From positions 5,952,001-6,016,000 of the forward strand of contig NZ_CP013854.1 of assembly GCF_001698125.1 (NCBI RefSeq): a stretch of DNA of 64,000 nt, read 5' to 3'. A program made the translations under genes and the position numbers. Position 1 is the first letter of the stretch, and the number at the start of each line of letters is the position of its first letter. The DNA comes from Pseudonocardia sp. HH130630-07 (GTDB lineage: Bacteria; Actinomycetota; Actinomycetes; Mycobacteriales; Pseudonocardiaceae). Below, in pieces: positions 49,163 through 59,405 of the stretch. Below the pieces are notes generated by a model, which was given only the letters and a program-made list of their open reading frames with translations, did no database searches and was not told where the DNA came from.

Positions 49163-49807
49163 TCAGCCTCGGACCGCCGCACCGGCCCCGGCCGTCAGCA
49201 GCGCGGCGGCGAGCAGCACCGGGCCGTGCGGCAGCCCGTCGCCCCAGTGCGCCCGGCCGGTACCCGCCGCCCAGCCCGCCACGATCAGCGAGAACACCGC
49301 GGCCAGGCACGCCACCAGCACCGGCGCACCCCAGGCGGGACCCGTGACCGCCGCCCCGACCGGAACGGCCAGCTTCACGTCACCCGCTCCGAGTGAGCCG
49401 GGCACCAGGAGGTGGACCGTCGCGTACGCCCCGCCCAGCAGCACGGCCCCGACCAGGCCCCGCAGCACCGCGGCACCGCCGGCCGGGACCAGCGCGAGCA
49501 CCACCAGGGGCAGGGCCGGAACGGTCAGCGCGTTCGGCAGCCGCCGGCGCAACAGGTCGGTCGCGGAGCCGGCGACACCGAGCCAGGCCAGCACCGCGAG
49601 CACCGGCGCCCACGCCGCGGCGACCACACCGTCTGCGACGAGCAGCGCGACGGCCGCCCACAGCGCGCCCAGGCCGGTCTCGCACCACCCCGTGGCGACC
49701 GGTGCCCCGCGCCGCAGGCGCGCGAGCCACCGCCGGGTGAGCGCGCCGGACAGCGCCCCGGCCACGGCGGCGGTGAGGACGACGGGGAGTGCGGCGAGGA
49801 GGTCCAC
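49163..49807 (-). CDS. A24 family prepilin peptidase-like protein
   Basis: A 214-residue polytopic membrane protein with about six to seven helices. The two catalytic aspartate motifs of A24 peptidases are visible: SATDLLRRRLPNALT and GAGDVKLAVPVGA. The N-terminal methylase domain with its CxxC pairs is absent, as in actinobacterial short forms. It would process pilin-like precursors for Tad-type pili or secretion, none of which is encoded nearby. The position next to aroC is conserved in mycobacteria. Confidence 0.88.
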   Translation of the reverse strand: MDLLAALPVVLTAAVAGALSGALTRRWLARLRRGAPVATGWCETGLGALWAAVALLVADGVVAAAWAPVLAVLAWLGVAGSATDLLRRRLPNALTVPALPLVVLALVPAGGAAVLRGLVGAVLLGGAYATVHLLVPGSLGAGDVKLAVPVGAAVTGPAWGAPVLVACLAAVFSLIVAGWAAGTGRAHWGDGLPHGPVLLAAALLTAGAGAAVRG

Positions 49808-49857
49808 GGATCGAGCCTGCCGCCTGCGGAGCCGGTTGCACCCACGATCCCGGTACC

Positions 49858-49866
49858 TGTGGACAA
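49858..49866. promoter_or_regulatory. DnaA box
   Basis: TGTGGACAA at 49858-49866 is a perfect match to the actinobacterial DnaA box TTGTCCACA on the minus strand. It is in the 91-bp divergent spacer between the prepilin peptidase and the spermidine-synthase-like gene. A single box is not an origin; it could be regulatory or chance. Confidence 0.4.
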
Positions 49867-49898
49867 CTCCGCGACCGGTGGGCGGGCAGGATGGCGGC

Positions 49899-50768
49899 AT
49901 GGACAGCGGCGCGTCACGGGCGGCGGAACGGGACGCCGCGGCGGTGATCCGGGCCGAGGTCGACCACGGTGTGGCCGAGCTGGTCCGGGACCCGGACCGG
50001 CCGCAGTCCTGGACGCTGCTGCTCGACGGCACCGCGCAGTCGCACGTCGACCTCGCCGATCCCGAGCACCTGGAGTTCGAGTACGTCCGGCGGATCGCGC
50101 ACGTCACGGACCTGGTGGCGGTACCGGCGGTGCCGCTGCGCGTGCTGCACCTCGGGGGCGGCGCGTGGACGCTGGCCCGCTACCTCGCGGCGACCCGGCC
50201 CGGCTCGGCACAGACGGTCGTCGAGCTCGACGCGGCGCTGGCCGACATGGTGGCCCACCGGCTGCCCGGACCGGGCGACTCCGACGGGCTGGAGGTCGTG
50301 ACCGCCGAGGCGCGGACGAGCCTGGCGTCGTTCGCGGCCGGGGCGTACAACCTGGTCGTCCTGGACGTCTTCGCCGGCGCGCGGACCCCGGCCCAGGTCA
50401 CGACCGTGGAGTTCCTGCACGAGGTGCGCCGGGTGCTCGCACCGGACGGGGTGTACGTCGCGAACCTGGGCGACGGCGCCCCGTGGCCGTTCCTCCCCGG
50501 CCAGGTCGCCACCCTGGGCTCGGCCTTCGCGGAGCTGGCCGCGATCGCCGCGCCGGACGTGCTGCGGGGACGGCGCTTCGGCAACCTCGTCCTCGTCGGC
50601 GCCGACCGGGCGCTGCCGGTCCACGACCTGGTGCGCCGGGCTGCGGCGGACCCGTTCCCGGCCCGGGTGCTCGACGACGCCGCCGTCCGCGCGCACGCAG
50701 GGACCGTCGTCACCGACGCGACGGCGGTGCCGTCGCCGCGGCCGCCGGCGGGTTTCTGGGGGCAGTGA
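49899..50768 (+). CDS. spermidine synthase-like methyltransferase-fold protein
   Basis: A 289-residue soluble protein with the Rossmann methyltransferase/polyamine synthase fold. The SAM-type motif RVLHLGGGAWTLARYL is near residues 88-103, an acidic strand VVELDAAL follows, and NLVVLDVFAGA is the D-rich active-site loop. It resembles the small spermidine-synthase-like proteins of actinobacteria; several polyamine-binding residues cannot be confirmed, so the substrate is uncertain. Start ATG follows AGGATGG. Convergent with the lipoprotein gene (19 bp apart). Confidence 0.82.
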   Translation: MDSGASRAAERDAAAVIRAEVDHGVAELVRDPDRPQSWTLLLDGTAQSHVDLADPEHLEFEYVRRIAHVTDLVAVPAVPLRVLHLGGGAWTLARYLAATRPGSAQTVVELDAALADMVAHRLPGPGDSDGLEVVTAEARTSLASFAAGAYNLVVLDVFAGARTPAQVTTVEFLHEVRRVLAPDGVYVANLGDGAPWPFLPGQVATLGSAFAELAAIAAPDVLRGRRFGNLVLVGADRALPVHDLVRRAAADPFPARVLDDAAVRAHAGTVVTDATAVPSPRPPAGFWGQ

Positions 50769-50787
50769 CGCCCCGGCCCGCCGACGG

Positions 50788-51579
50788 TCAGTTGCCGGGC
50801 AGCCCGAACGCCGAGCGGAGCTGATCGGCCCCGACGACCTCGTCGGCCGGTGGCGCGGTGACCGACACCGGGGCGCCGTAGTCCCGGTAGTCGGCGCTGA
50901 TCACCGTGCCGTCCGGAGCCCGGTTCTCCGCCCGCACCGGCTTCCCGTCGGAGTCGACCCACAGGTCGAGGGTCTGGCTGTCGTCGCCGGGGTACTGCGC
51001 GCGCAGGCCGTCGAGCGTCGCCTGGTCCAGGCCGAGCCGGAGGTCCACGACGGCCTCGTGGAAGCGGAGGGTGCCGGCGTAGTGGGTCGTCGGCACCCCG
51101 CCCCGGTCCTCCTCGCCGACCACGCGCAGGTCCCCGGCCTGCACCAGCAGCGCGGCACTGCGGATCGGGTCGGTCCGCTCGAAGGCGGCGCGGAACGTGG
51201 TGCCCAGCGGACCGAACTGCTGCTCCAGGTCGGCGAAGCTCTGCTCGATCCACGACTTCCCGGCGAGCGGGCCCATCGCGGGCAGTCCCTGGGGCAGCGG
51301 CGAGTACAGGGCGTCCCGGGTGATGCGCACCGTCATCCCCGAGCCGCTGATCTCGCCGGTGAGCCCGTCCGCCCAGGCCAGGCCCCCGGTGAACGCGAGC
51401 GGCGGGGTCTGCGGGGACTCGTAGCGGGTGTCGAACAGGACCGAGCCCGCCGAGCGCGCCTGCTCGACCTGGCCGGCGAGCTCCGTGCGGGGATCGGCCG
51501 TCGCGGCCGGCCCCGAGCAGCTCGCGACGGCGGCGAGCGCCAGGACGGCGGTGGCGACCGCCCACGGTCGGATACGCAT
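50788..51579 (-). CDS. lipoprotein (LppX/LprG-like fold possible)
   Basis: A 263-residue exported lipoprotein. The signal segment (AVATAVLALAAVASC) ends in the lipobox VASC with the lipidated cysteine near residue 21. The mature part alternates strands (MTVRITRDALYSPLPQGLPA, LDLWVDSDGKPVRAENRA) in a way typical of the half-barrel LppX/LprG-type or LolA-like lipoproteins that carry lipids; this is a fold-level guess. Start ATG follows GAGGGGGAA. No operon partner. Confidence 0.85.
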   Translation of the reverse strand: MRIRPWAVATAVLALAAVASCSGPAATADPRTELAGQVEQARSAGSVLFDTRYESPQTPPLAFTGGLAWADGLTGEISGSGMTVRITRDALYSPLPQGLPAMGPLAGKSWIEQSFADLEQQFGPLGTTFRAAFERTDPIRSAALLVQAGDLRVVGEEDRGGVPTTHYAGTLRFHEAVVDLRLGLDQATLDGLRAQYPGDDSQTLDLWVDSDGKPVRAENRAPDGTVISADYRDYGAPVSVTAPPADEVVGADQLRSAFGLPGN

Positions 51580-51749
51580 GATTCCCCCTCGGGCCGGGCC
51601 GCCGGAGGACGTTCCGGCAGGTCGATCCCGCACCCCGGCGGGATTCTGGCACGCAACGGGTGCGCCGGGTGGCGGAATGACGATGGCCGGTCGGCGGATC
51701 CGCTCGTGCTCTCCGCGGCGGGCGCGCGGGTGGTGGCCGCCACCGCGGA

Positions 51750-52253
51750 TCAGACCGTGTAGCGCCACCCGGGGTCGCCGGCCCGGGCCTGCTCCACGAC
51801 GGCCCCGGGAGCGGGGAACGGTTCCCGGAACGTGAAGGCCCGGGCCGTCGCGCCGTGCTCGCGCAGATGGTCCAGGCGTTCCTCGGCCTCGGCCACCGAC
51901 GGCCGGTGGCCCCGCGGAACCCACCACAGCACCTGGTGCGGCCGGCCGAGGCGGCGGAAGCCCTCCCGTCGCCGGCGCAGCACAGCCAGGTGCTCCGGAT
52001 TCCGGTAGGCGAAGTCCGCGAGCGCCTCCACCGAGGCCCACACCGACATGTTGACGATCAGCCGGTCGTCCCCGAAGGCCCGGATCGCCGTCGCGTCGCC
52101 GTCCTCGGTCTGCAGGCGCCATCGGAATCCCGGTGCGGAGTCCGCGACCGCGTTGACCGAATCCAGCGCCCCGGTGAACCACCCCATCTCCGGTTCCGTC
52201 AACGGGGTCGTGGGTAGTCCGATGTTCACCTGTGCGATCTCCCAGTCGGCCAT
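51750..52253 (-). CDS. DUF3291 domain-containing protein
   Basis: A 167-residue cytosolic protein that is nearly all DUF3291, a dimeric alpha-beta barrel-like domain related to mono-oxygenase folds. Recognisable segments: WEIAQVNIGLPTTPLTEPEM, GFRWRLQTEDGDATAIRAFG and LIVNMSVWASVEALADFAY. Its function is unknown. The ATG at 52253 has TAGAGT exactly 7 nt before it (52261-52266), so it is probably leaderless. The open frame continues upstream only because a pseudogene lies there in the same frame. Confidence 0.88.
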   Translation of the reverse strand: MADWEIAQVNIGLPTTPLTEPEMGWFTGALDSVNAVADSAPGFRWRLQTEDGDATAIRAFGDDRLIVNMSVWASVEALADFAYRNPEHLAVLRRRREGFRRLGRPHQVLWWVPRGHRPSVAEAEERLDHLREHGATARAFTFREPFPAPGAVVEQARAGDPGWRYTV

Positions 52254-52260
52254 ACCGAGA

Positions 52261-52266
52261 ACTCTA
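52261..52266 (-). promoter_or_regulatory. leaderless -10 of the DUF3291 gene
   Basis: TAGAGT on the leftward strand ends 7 nt before the ATG at 52253. The spacing matches the leaderless pattern seen at pepQ and the metallo-beta-lactamase gene. Confidence 0.6.
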
Positions 52267-52289
52267 TACAGCCCGGAACGCCTTTCGAT

Positions 52290-52540
52290 CGGCCGAGAGG
52301 TGGTGAGCACGTTTCCCGATGAGCACGCCGCCGGGAAGCCGGCCGTGAACGCCGTCCGCCGCCCTGCACCGGCCAGCATGCGATGTCCGTGACCTGGCAG
52401 GACGAGGTGTACCAGAATGCGGATCTCGTCGAGGATTCCGCTTTCCATCGAGCACACTGTGAGCCGAGATTCCGAACTCCGGAACACCAGAACGGCGCGA
52501 AGTGGTCGTAGCGGCGCCGACCGAGAAGCAGAGTTCCCAC
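52290..52540 (-). pseudogene. dihydrofolate reductase family (RibD C-terminal-like) remnant
   Basis: Two pieces of one family lie in order on the leftward strand but in different frames. The first, at about 52540-52487, reads VGTLLLGRRRYDHFAPFW, the conserved early motif. The second, at about 52442-52290, reads GILDEIRILVHLVLPGHG then RMLAGAGRRTAF and ends SSGNVLTTSRP, the conserved C-terminal part. About 100 residues between them are missing and the frame shifts. It is a decayed gene next to DUF3291. The family includes small NADPH-dependent reductases often found near transport or resistance genes. Confidence 0.7.
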
Positions 52541-52582
52541 CGTGCGGTTCCGCCGGACGTTGCAGTCGAGACCGTGCCCGGG

Positions 52583-53314
52583 TCACCCGCCCCGCGGGAC
52601 CGCCAGGACGACGAACTCCAGCCCCGGCCGGTCGGGCGCGTCACGGATCTCGTGCACACCGAGGCCCGCGTCCTGCAGCGTCCGCTCGATCTCGTCGCGC
52701 TCGCGGAACCGGATGGTGGACTCCGACGTGAGCGTCGTGCCGTCCGCGGAGAACCGGTACGTGTAGGTGAACGTCACCAGCGGCAGGTCGACCGTGGTGA
52801 GCCGGTGCCGGCGCTGCACCCGGCCGATCCCCGCCACCTCGGCCGTCTCGACCCCGTCGCCCGCCCGGCGTTCCCACGCCCGCGCCTGCGGGCGGCGGGT
52901 CTCGAAGACGAAGCACCCGTCCGGGTGCAGCGCGGCGCGGACGTGCCGCAGCATCGCGGCCCACCCGTCGTCGGTCAGGACGGCCTGGGCTGCGTTGCCC
53001 GTCATCGTCACCAGGTCGACGTCGGAGCCGGGCGGGATCGCGCGCGCGTCGCCGTGCACCCAGCCGACGGCGTCGGCACCCGGCTTCGACCGGGCCACCC
53101 GCAGCGACCCGGCGGCCGGATCGACACCGGTGACGTGACGCCGCGGACCCGCCAGCCGCAGTGCGAGCACGCCCGTCCCGCACCCGAGGTCGACGATGCG
53201 GCGGGCCCCGCGCTCGCGGGCCAGGTCCACGTAGGCGTCGAGGTCCCGGCGGTCGGGCTCGAACGCGTCGTAGACCGGTGCCAGCCGGGGATGGTCGTAG
53301 AGCGCGTCGGGCAT
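52583..53314 (-). CDS. class I SAM-dependent methyltransferase
   Basis: A 243-residue methyltransferase. Motif I is IVDLGCGTGVLALRLAG near residues 40-56, motif II VTGVDPAAGSL, and the catalytic-region segment VDLVTMTGNAAQAVL. The C-terminal third has beta strands (VTFTYTYRFSADG) as in small-molecule methyltransferases. The ATG at 53314 has TACCGT 6 nt before it, a leaderless pattern. It is divergent from the small peptide and ycaO genes and may modify their product, but divergent methyltransferases are common, so the link is inference. Confidence 0.88.
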   Translation of the reverse strand: MPDALYDHPRLAPVYDAFEPDRRDLDAYVDLARERGARRIVDLGCGTGVLALRLAGPRRHVTGVDPAAGSLRVARSKPGADAVGWVHGDARAIPPGSDVDLVTMTGNAAQAVLTDDGWAAMLRHVRAALHPDGCFVFETRRPQARAWERRAGDGVETAEVAGIGRVQRRHRLTTVDLPLVTFTYTYRFSADGTTLTSESTIRFRERDEIERTLQDAGLGVHEIRDAPDRPGLEFVVLAVPRGG

Positions 53315-53320
53315 CCGGTC

Positions 53321-53326
53321 ACGGTA
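53321..53326 (-). promoter_or_regulatory. leaderless -10 of the methyltransferase gene
   Basis: TACCGT on the leftward strand ends 6 nt before the ATG at 53314 (TANNNT pattern). Confidence 0.5.
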
Positions 53327-53499
53327 GGCACCGACCCGGCCCGCGGCGACGGGATTCCCTCCACCACGGTGCCCGGTTCCTGCCCGCACGGGCGGCATGC
53401 GTACCCGTCCCGCGTCCGCGCCGGGCGTGGCGACGACCGTGCGTGCGACGTTCGGGGCTCCATCGGACCCGGTGGGCGACCACGCGAAAGGTGATCGAC

Positions 53500-53637
53500 A
53501 TGGGCTTGCACATGGGTATCGACCGTCTCCCGCCGCCCCGCGAGGAGGTGCAGCTCGCCGCGAGCGAGGAGCAGCTGCTGGCCGAGCTGACCGGGGACGC
53601 CGGCCGGGACCGGCCGGACACCTCCGGCTCGGCCTGA
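53500..53637 (+). CDS. small peptide, candidate RiPP precursor
   Basis: A 45-residue peptide gene directly before ycaO. The ATG at 53500 follows GAAAGGTG at 7 nt, a good ribosome binding site; an in-frame GTG 9 nt earlier has none. The N-terminus reads MGLHMGIDRLPPPREEV, residues about 18-31 form an acidic amphipathic helix (VQLAASEEQLLAELTG), and the C-terminus is hydrophilic (DRPDTSGSA). There is no cysteine, no signal peptide and no recognised family. The acidic helix could be a leader before a C-terminal core, or a follower behind an N-terminal core as in bottromycin precursors. It could also be a non-substrate partner. Confidence 0.65.
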   Translation: MGLHMGIDRLPPPREEVQLAASEEQLLAELTGDAGRDRPDTSGSA

Positions 53638-53643
53638 CGTCCG

Positions 53644-53675
53644 GGTGGTGGTGCGGGACCTCCCGCACCACCACC
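53644..53675 (+). terminator. perfect 15-bp hairpin between peptide gene and ycaO
   Basis: GGTGGTGGTGCGGGA (53644-53658) and its exact complement (53661-53675) are separated by 2 nt, starting 7 nt after the peptide stop codon and ending 26 nt before the ycaO start. No T-run follows, so it may be a partial terminator or an mRNA-stability barrier. Either would give much more peptide than enzyme, the usual arrangement in RiPP loci. Confidence 0.75.
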
Positions 53676-53701
53676 GTCACCCGCGTACCGACGGGAGTCC
53701 C

Positions 53702-54955
53702 GTGCCCATCACCGACGTCGACGCACCGCAGGACGGCGAGCGTGCGCACCCGCTCGCCGAGGCCCACCACCACGCGCTGGCCGCGGTCGCCGCACTCGGG
53801 CTGACGGCCGAGCTGACCCCGGTCCCCGCCGCCCGGCCCGGTCTCGGCACCGGCGCCTGGCACTGCGTCCTGCACCGGGACGGTGTCGCCCTGGAGTACG
53901 GACGCGGCTCCGGGAAGGGTGCGGATGCGGCCGCCCGGGTGGGGGCGGTCTACGAGGCGCTGGAACACCATCTGGGCTGTGTGCCCGACCCCCGGGAGCT
54001 GGTGCTGCGGACCGCGCACGAGGTCGCCGTCCCCGCCGATGCGGGGGACGCCCTGCTCGCCCTGCTGGCCGAGGGGCCGGACCGGCCGCTGGCCTGCCTG
54101 CCCCACCGCTCGCTGACCGGGGGTGCCGACCTGGACGTACCGGCCTTCGTCTCGATGCCCGGGTACCTGCTGCAGCCGCCCGCGGTACGCGCGGCGGCGG
54201 GTGACACCTACGACTACGGCGTCGTCGCCCGGTACTCGACGAACAACGGCTGGGCGGCCGGGCGCACCCCGGACGAGGCCGTCGTGCACGCCCTCAACGA
54301 GATCGTCGAGCGGGACGCCATGTCCCTGCTGCTGGTCCGGCAGTTCCTCGCCGACCCGCCGGGGACCCTGTCGGTGCTGGATCCCGCCACCCTGCCCGGC
54401 GGCCTCGCCGAGCTGCACGCGACGGCCGAACGGGTCGTCGGCACCCGGGTGTGGCTGCTCGACATGACGACCGACCTCGGCGTGCCCGCCTACTGGGCCT
54501 ACGTCGCGCCCACGCCGGGGCAGCCGTCCCGGTTCCGCGGCTGCGGGGCGTCGCTGTCACCCCGCTACGCCGTCGAGCGGGCGCTGTACGAGCTCGTCCA
54601 GTGCCACTCCGGGCTGCACGCGACCCCGTCGGCGAGCGGTACCGAGCCGGTCCGCACGGCCGCGTACCCGGCGCTGCACCGCTGCTACCTGGCCGATCTG
54701 TCCGACCGGCTGCCGGGCGCGACCCGGGTCCCGTTCGCCGGCCGGGAGACGCCCGGCACACCGCGGGGACACCGGGACCGGCTGCTCGACCTCCTCGCCG
54801 GGCACGGTCACCAGGTGTGGGCCCGGGAGCAGTACGTGGGCGAGCACCTGGCCGTGGTCACCGTGCACGTGCCGGGGCTGGAGCGGTTCATGATCGTCGG
54901 TGACGACGAGATCGTCGTGCCCGGCGCCCGCGGCCGGGCCGCCGCGCGCCGGTGA
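53702..54955 (+). CDS. YcaO-family ATP-dependent cyclodehydratase/thioamidase-type enzyme
   Basis: A 417-residue stand-alone YcaO protein. ATP-binding motifs: GSGKGADAAARVGAVYEALE (about 70-89) and YSTNNGWAAG then EAVVHALNEIVERDA (about 178-206), and later GCGASLSPRYAVERALYELV. YcaO enzymes phosphorylate peptide backbone amides to install azolines, thioamides or amidines. The protein lacks the proline-rich C-terminus of some cyclodehydratases, and no TfuA or E1-like partner is adjacent. The GTG at 53702 follows GGGAG. Its neighbours are the peptide gene and the divergent methyltransferase. Confidence 0.9.
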   Translation: MPITDVDAPQDGERAHPLAEAHHHALAAVAALGLTAELTPVPAARPGLGTGAWHCVLHRDGVALEYGRGSGKGADAAARVGAVYEALEHHLGCVPDPRELVLRTAHEVAVPADAGDALLALLAEGPDRPLACLPHRSLTGGADLDVPAFVSMPGYLLQPPAVRAAAGDTYDYGVVARYSTNNGWAAGRTPDEAVVHALNEIVERDAMSLLLVRQFLADPPGTLSVLDPATLPGGLAELHATAERVVGTRVWLLDMTTDLGVPAYWAYVAPTPGQPSRFRGCGASLSPRYAVERALYELVQCHSGLHATPSASGTEPVRTAAYPALHRCYLADLSDRLPGATRVPFAGRETPGTPRGHRDRLLDLLAGHGHQVWAREQYVGEHLAVVTVHVPGLERFMIVGDDEIVVPGARGRAAARR

Positions 54956-54971
54956 CCGGATCGGAGCCGGC

Positions 54972-56114
54972 TCAGAACGCGCCGGCCTCCCGGGCCCGGG
55001 TCACGTTGGCCCGGTGCTCGTCGAAGGTGACGGCGAAGCACGAGGTGCCCTCGGTGGTGCACCGGACGAAGAACAGCCACTGCCCCGGTTCCGGCGCCTC
55101 GGCGGCCTGCAGCGCCGCCGTCGACACCGACGCGACCGGCGTCGGCGGCAGCCCGGTGGTCATGTAGGTGTTGTAGGGGCCGGCCGTCCCCCGGGCCTCG
55201 GCCGTCGTCCGCAGCGCCTGGACGTCGAGCGGGTAGTTGACCGTGGAGTCCATCTCCAGACGCTGGTCGACGGCGAGCCGGTTCTCGATCACCCGGGCCA
55301 CCTTCGGCATGTCCGGGACGAGCGCCTCCTTCTCCACGATGGAGGCCAGGACGAGGGTCCGGTAGGCGTTCTCGCCCGACAGCCCGGCGTCGGCGAGCCG
55401 CTCCGCGGACACGGCCAGCACCTCGCGCAGCAGGTCCTCCGGGGAGCCCTGCGGGTCGACGTCGTAGGTGCCGGGGGCGACCAGGCCCTCGAGCCTGCGC
55501 TCCGGGGCCGCGGCGGTGAATCCGGCCCGGGCCCACTCCGGGACCCCGATCGCGGCCGGGTCCGCGGCGGCCATCGCCGCCCGCAGGTCCTCGACGGCCG
55601 TGCACTCGGCGTCGCCGTCGGCCGCGCCCAGGCAGGTCGCCTGCGAGATCTGGGAGAGCACGCCGGGGCTGACCGTGCCGTCCGGGGCGCGGGTGTCGTC
55701 GAGCTGCACACCACCCTTGACGTCCATGAACCCGACCCGGCGCTGCGGGTCGACCAGCGCCTCGGCGGCGGCCGCGCCGGACATCTGCGCCCGCAGCTCG
55801 TAGAACCCCGGCTGGACGCGGGCGACTCCCGGCTCCTCCGCGGCCGCCGAGACGAACGACCCGCGCGACTTGACGACCCCCTGCGCGACGAGGGCGTCCC
55901 CGATCGCGCTGGTGGAGTCGCCGGACGCGACGCGCACGACGACCGAACCGTTGCCCGCGCCGGGGTAGTCGTCCGGGCCGAGCAGCATCACCGAGACGGC
56001 GACCAGCACCGCGCCCGCGAGCAACGCGGACGCGAGCAGCGCGAGCCGGCGACGTCGGAAGTCGACGGGCGTCGAGCGGTGGCGGACGGGCGGCGCGGTC
56101 ACCGGGGTGCTCAC
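54972..56114 (-). CDS. mltG: endolytic transglycosylase MltG
   Basis: A 380-residue peptidoglycan enzyme anchored by one transmembrane helix (about 24-46, ALLASALLAGAVLVAVSVML). After it come a LysM-like segment (about 58-110) and the YceG/MltG domain with the catalytic E261 in LASIVEKEA. It cuts nascent glycan strands and so sets their length. It normally lies between ruvX and aroE in actinobacteria; here aroE is missing and the next gene is the convergent ycaO. The GTG start at 56114 has no strong ribosome binding site. Confidence 0.94.
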   Translation of the reverse strand: MSTPVTAPPVRHRSTPVDFRRRRLALLASALLAGAVLVAVSVMLLGPDDYPGAGNGSVVVRVASGDSTSAIGDALVAQGVVKSRGSFVSAAAEEPGVARVQPGFYELRAQMSGAAAAEALVDPQRRVGFMDVKGGVQLDDTRAPDGTVSPGVLSQISQATCLGAADGDAECTAVEDLRAAMAAADPAAIGVPEWARAGFTAAAPERRLEGLVAPGTYDVDPQGSPEDLLREVLAVSAERLADAGLSGENAYRTLVLASIVEKEALVPDMPKVARVIENRLAVDQRLEMDSTVNYPLDVQALRTTAEARGTAGPYNTYMTTGLPPTPVASVSTAALQAAEAPEPGQWLFFVRCTTEGTSCFAVTFDEHRANVTRAREAGAF

Positions 56115-56239
56115 ACCCGGGCCCGTGCCCGGGTACGTCGGTTCACGTGCTTCTCGCCGGGGCCGTCACGCCTCCGAGGGTAACGGTCGGAGTTCCACGC
56201 GCGGCAGGCACCCGGGAAAGTCGATCTTGAATCCGCCGG

Positions 56240-56667
56240 TCAGCCCCGGGTGCGGTCCAGCCAGCCCTGCAGGATCTGCACCGCGGCGGCCTGGTCGACG
56301 ACGGCCCGCTGCCGGCGGCCCTTCACCCCGCGGCCGGAGAGCTGGCGGCTCGCGACGACCGTCGTCATCCGCTCGTCGGTCAGCTCGACCGGCACGTCCA
56401 GCCCGGCCGTCAGCGCGTCGGCGAACTCCCGGGCCGCCAGCGCCGCCGGGCCGTCCTCGCCGCGCAGGTTGCGGGGCAGCCCGAGCACCACGCCGACGAC
56501 GTCGTGCTCCGCGGTCAGCTCCGCGATCCGGCGCACGTCCGAGCCGTTCTCGACGTCGCGCGCGACGGTCTCCACCGGGGTGGCGAGGATCCCGTCGGGG
56601 TCGCACATCGCGACCCCGACCCGGACGGCGCCCACGTCGATCCCGAGGCGCCGGCCGCGGGGCCGGA

Positions 56668-56671
<4 letters not shown>
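56240..56671 (-). CDS. ruvX: Holliday junction resolvase RuvX (YqgF family)
   Basis: A 143-residue RNase H-fold nuclease. Motifs: RRLGIDVGAVRVGVAMCD near the start, VVGVVLGLPRNLRGEDG, LTDERMTT and the C-terminal DQAAAVQILQGWLD. It is implicated in Holliday junction resolution or 16S rRNA maturation. The GTG at 56671 overlaps the alaS stop (GTGA). The 125-bp gap to mltG is larger than usual for this operon. Confidence 0.94.
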
Positions 56672-59328
<2,657 letters not shown>

Positions 59329-59405
59329 CGGAGGACTCTCGTGACGGGTACGGCGATGGCTGGCGGTTCGAGGCTACTCCCCGTGTGCGAGGAGGTTTCC
59401 GCCGG

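Noticed and set aside
49858..49866. Replication origin at the DnaA box
   Set aside because: Only one box is present, without clustering, AT-rich unwinding region or dnaA/dnaN genes.
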